64,000 bases of DNA. Source: Mogibacterium sp. (GTDB taxonomy: Bacteria; Bacillota; Clostridia; Peptostreptococcales; Anaerovoracaceae). Position numbers and translations under genes: made by a program. Below are positions 62,358 through 64,000 of this stretch, piece after piece. The notes under the pieces are model-generated. The model made no database searches. It had not been told where the DNA came from and was given only the letters and a program-made list of their open reading frames with translations. The stretch lies in assembly GCA_017512365.1 (NCBI GenBank), contig JAFWGQ010000031.1:80932-144931 (forward strand). The letters are read 5' to 3'. Within the stretch, counting starts at the first letter, position 1. The number at the start of each line of letters is the position of its first letter.

Positions 62358-63416
62358 ATGAAGAACAGAGAACTCACAGACAAACTCAACAGAGAGCACC
62401 GCCTCAGCGAAGCGGAGTGGATACAGATCTTCGACAGCTGGGACGCCTACGATCTGCAGTACGCATCAAGGCTGGCGAACTGCATCGCGCTCGAACGCTT
62501 CGGGAGGAAGATATACTTCCGCGGCATAGTCGAGTTCACGAACATCTGCAGGAACGACTGCTATTACTGCGGCATCAGGTGCAGCAACAGGAACGCCGCG
62601 AGATACCGCCTCGATGAAGAGGATATACTGAAATGCTGCGAAGACGGCTACGCCCACGGCTTCAGGACCTTCGTGCTGCAGGGCGGCGAGGATCCATATT
62701 ACGATCAGGACAGGATGTGTCATATAGTGAGGAGCATCTCGGAGCGCTGGCCGGACTGCGCGGTGACGATGTCGATCGGCGAGCTCGACAGGGACTTCTA
62801 TCAGGCCCTGTACGACGCGGGGGCGAGGCGCTACCTGCTGAGGCACGAGACCGCGGACCCTGAGCACTATGCGATGCTCCATCCGGCGCCGCTGACCCTT
62901 GCGAACAGGATGCGTTGCCTGAGGGACCTTAAGGACATAGGCTTCCAGACAGGCTGCGGCATCATGATCGGGACGCCGCACCAGACTTCGCGGCACCTCG
63001 CGGAGGACATGATGTTCATGGCGGACTTCAGGCCGGAAATGATAGGCCTCGGGCCCTTCATCCCGCACAGCGAAACGCCGTTCAGAGACGAGCCGGCGGG
63101 CAGCGTCGATCTGACGCTTCTCGTGATCGCGCTCTGCAGGATAATGCTGCCGGACGCTCTGATACCCTCGACTACCGCGCTCGGCACGGTCGAAAAAGAG
63201 GGCAGGCAGAAGGGCGTTCTCGCGGGCTGCAATGTGGTGATGCCGAACCTCTCGCCGCTGGAGGTGAGAAAGAAGTACATGCTCTACGACGGCAAGGTCG
63301 GAACGGACATGAGCGCCGAAGCGGGCATCACGGCCCTGAGGCAGCAGATGGAAGAGATCGGATACGAAGTGGTCGTCTCGCGCGGCGACTTCTCGCTCCA
63401 CGAAGAGCTCAGCTGA
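62358..63416 (+). CDS. hydE: [FeFe]-hydrogenase H-cluster maturation radical SAM enzyme HydE
   Basis: The 352-residue protein has the radical SAM motif ICRNDCYYCG (CxxxCxxC) near residue 62, the SAM-binding GG in LQGGEDPYYD near 112, MSIGELDRDFYQALYDAGARRYLLRHETADP and GTPHQTSRHLAEDMMFM near 206, all HydE signatures. It makes part of the diatomic-ligand-bearing H-cluster precursor with HydF and HydG, which are not in the window. The C-terminal Cys triad of T. maritima HydE is missing (KVGTDMSAEAG), as in many homologues. The ribosome site is poor. Confidence 0.9.
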   Translation: MKNRELTDKLNREHRLSEAEWIQIFDSWDAYDLQYASRLANCIALERFGRKIYFRGIVEFTNICRNDCYYCGIRCSNRNAARYRLDEEDILKCCEDGYAHGFRTFVLQGGEDPYYDQDRMCHIVRSISERWPDCAVTMSIGELDRDFYQALYDAGARRYLLRHETADPEHYAMLHPAPLTLANRMRCLRDLKDIGFQTGCGIMIGTPHQTSRHLAEDMMFMADFRPEMIGLGPFIPHSETPFRDEPAGSVDLTLLVIALCRIMLPDALIPSTTALGTVEKEGRQKGVLAGCNVVMPNLSPLEVRKKYMLYDGKVGTDMSAEAGITALRQQMEEIGYEVVVSRGDFSLHEELS

Positions 63417-63735
63417 TCCCTGCGGAACTGCTGCGAGACTGAAAGCAATGGGCTCCGGAAGCTGAGCTTCTCCGGTAACAGCGAAGCCGGCAGTATCCGG
63501 CCGCAGCTGCAGTCTTACACTTTTATCAAAAGCAGTGTGAGAAAACTCCTACCTCTACAGGTAGTGAGATGAATCACGCCCCGATCGCATCATGAATGAT
63601 CGCTCGCTTCAACCCCGCCCCTCCTGAAAGCCCGCCCGCTTTGTGCGAGCGATCCAGCGGTTTTCGACAGCGAGCCCGAACAAAAAAAGAACACAAAAGA
63701 ACAGGACAGAGCCATTTCGGAGATGATCTGCATGG

Positions 63736-63755
63736 TATAATATGAACAAATGTTC
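63736..63755 (+). promoter_or_regulatory. tnpB promoter with SOS-box-like operator
   Basis: TATAAT at 63736-63741 is followed by GAACAAATGTTC at 63744-63755, which fits the Gram-positive LexA box GAAC-N4-GTTC, next to the probable start of transcription. The ribosome site GGGAGGG follows. Confidence 0.55.
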
Positions 63756-63762
63756 GGGAGGG
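63756..63762 (+). promoter_or_regulatory. tnpB ribosome-binding site
   Basis: GGGAGGG, six bases before ATG 63769, sets the start choice for the partial tnpB gene. Confidence 0.6.
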
Positions 63763-63768
63763 CATATC

Positions 63769-64000
63769 ATGCGGCGCATCAGAGGCTACAAATACAGAGC
63801 ATATCCAAATAGATCACAGCGGGAGTTCTTCGCAAAGAACTTCGGCTGCTGCCGCTTCGTGTATAACCACTATCTTGAAAAGAAGCAGCAGCTGTGGAAG
63901 GAATGGCATGATACCCTCAGCTATAACGAGCTTTGTCATGACCTCACGCATGTCCTCAAGAAAGAAAAGGAATGGCTGAAAGAAGCAGACAGCGCAGCCC
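63769..64000 (+). CDS. tnpB: IS200/IS605 family TnpB (OrfB), N-terminal part
   Basis: The frame is open from ATG 63769 to the window end (77 residues visible). MRRIRGYKYRAYPNRSQREFF and FGCCRFVYNHYLEKKQQLWKEW are the canonical TnpB N-terminus (wedge and start of REC region). TnpB is an RNA-guided DNA nuclease encoded by IS605-type transposons. Nothing can be said of the catalytic part, which lies beyond the window. No tnpA is seen within the window. Confidence 0.85.
   Translation, partial: MRRIRGYKYRAYPNRSQREFFAKNFGCCRFVYNHYLEKKQQLWKEWHDTLSYNELCHDLTHVLKKEKEWLKEADSAA

Larger units (their letters stand above)
63417..63768. other. Gap with several inverted repeats, likely IS605-type element end
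   Basis: No gene is seen in these 352 bases. CTACCT and AGGTAG (63549-63554, 63559-63564) form a hairpin like IS200/IS605 subterminal hairpins. GATCGCTCGC (63598-63607) and GCGAGCGATC (63645-63654) form a perfect ten-base inverted repeat, enclosing AAAGC/GCTTT. The stretch leads to a tnpB start, so it may be the end of that mobile element. Confidence 0.45.

Overview
The window looks like chromosomal DNA of an anaerobic, low-to-mid GC Bacillota of the class Clostridia. The evidence is phosphotransacetylase, a rubredoxin, the [FeFe]-hydrogenase maturase HydE with a TM1266-type hydrogenase-system regulator, Dlt/teichoic-acid type envelope genes, LytTR/GHKL signalling, AGGAGG-type ribosome sites, and TTG/GTG starts. 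Genus cannot be fixed from sequence alone. No rRNA, tRNA or CRISPR array was seen.

Region 1 (about 1-25.4 kb) is a cell-envelope island. It holds a PLP aminotransferase-fold protein, a GT2 lipid-sugar synthase with an ATP-grasp ligase and two EmrE-like half-flippases (an ArnC/ArnE/ArnF-like set), and large polytopic membrane proteins. A tight operon follows: rfbB, a WecE-like transaminase, a TagF/TagB-like polymerase, a TagO/WecA-like initiator, an LCP ligase and a second TagB-like enzyme. Facing it is a five-gene Dlt-like cassette on the minus strand (AMP ligase, carrier protein, type III PLP decarboxylase, MBOAT acyltransferase, SGNH/DltD-like protein). Three further surface enzymes follow: a polysaccharide deacetylase, a phosphoesterase lipoprotein and an acyltransferase-3 protein.

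Region 2 (25.4-48 kb) mixes core and surface genes. Core genes are pgi, rpsF-ssb-rpsR, a panE-like gene, purN, a PurL-like gene, a FchA-like cyclodeaminase, rubredoxin and coaBC. Surface genes are two secreted proteins sharing a propeller-like C-terminus, an InlB-repeat lipoprotein, a MoxR/DUF58/DUF4129-like operon and an O-antigen-ligase-like protein. The PurL-like protein is a full-length ORF that has lost essentially all recognisable FGAM-synthase and glutaminase catalytic motifs. Behind the rubredoxin is a 55-residue peptide with a double-glycine leader motif.

Region 3 (48-64 kb) holds a MazEF-type toxin-antitoxin pair upstream of coaBC, an aminotransferase, a LytTR/GHKL two-component system, pta, an acyl-CoA ligase, two tandem HypB-like GTPases, a thioredoxin-reductase-like flavoprotein, a thiazoline-carboxylate hydrolase family protein, a TM1266 regulator, a FecCD-type metal ABC transporter with an attenuator-like leader, hydE, and the beginning of an IS605-type tnpB gene behind an SOS-box-like palindrome. 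A 25-bp palindromic element, REP-like, occurs five times between 53.3 and 58.9 kb, twice as inverted pairs.

The strongest candidates for something new are the Dlt-like cassette with a built-in carrier-protein decarboxylase, the apparently catalytically dead PurL, and the attenuator-like leader of the metal transporter beside hydE.
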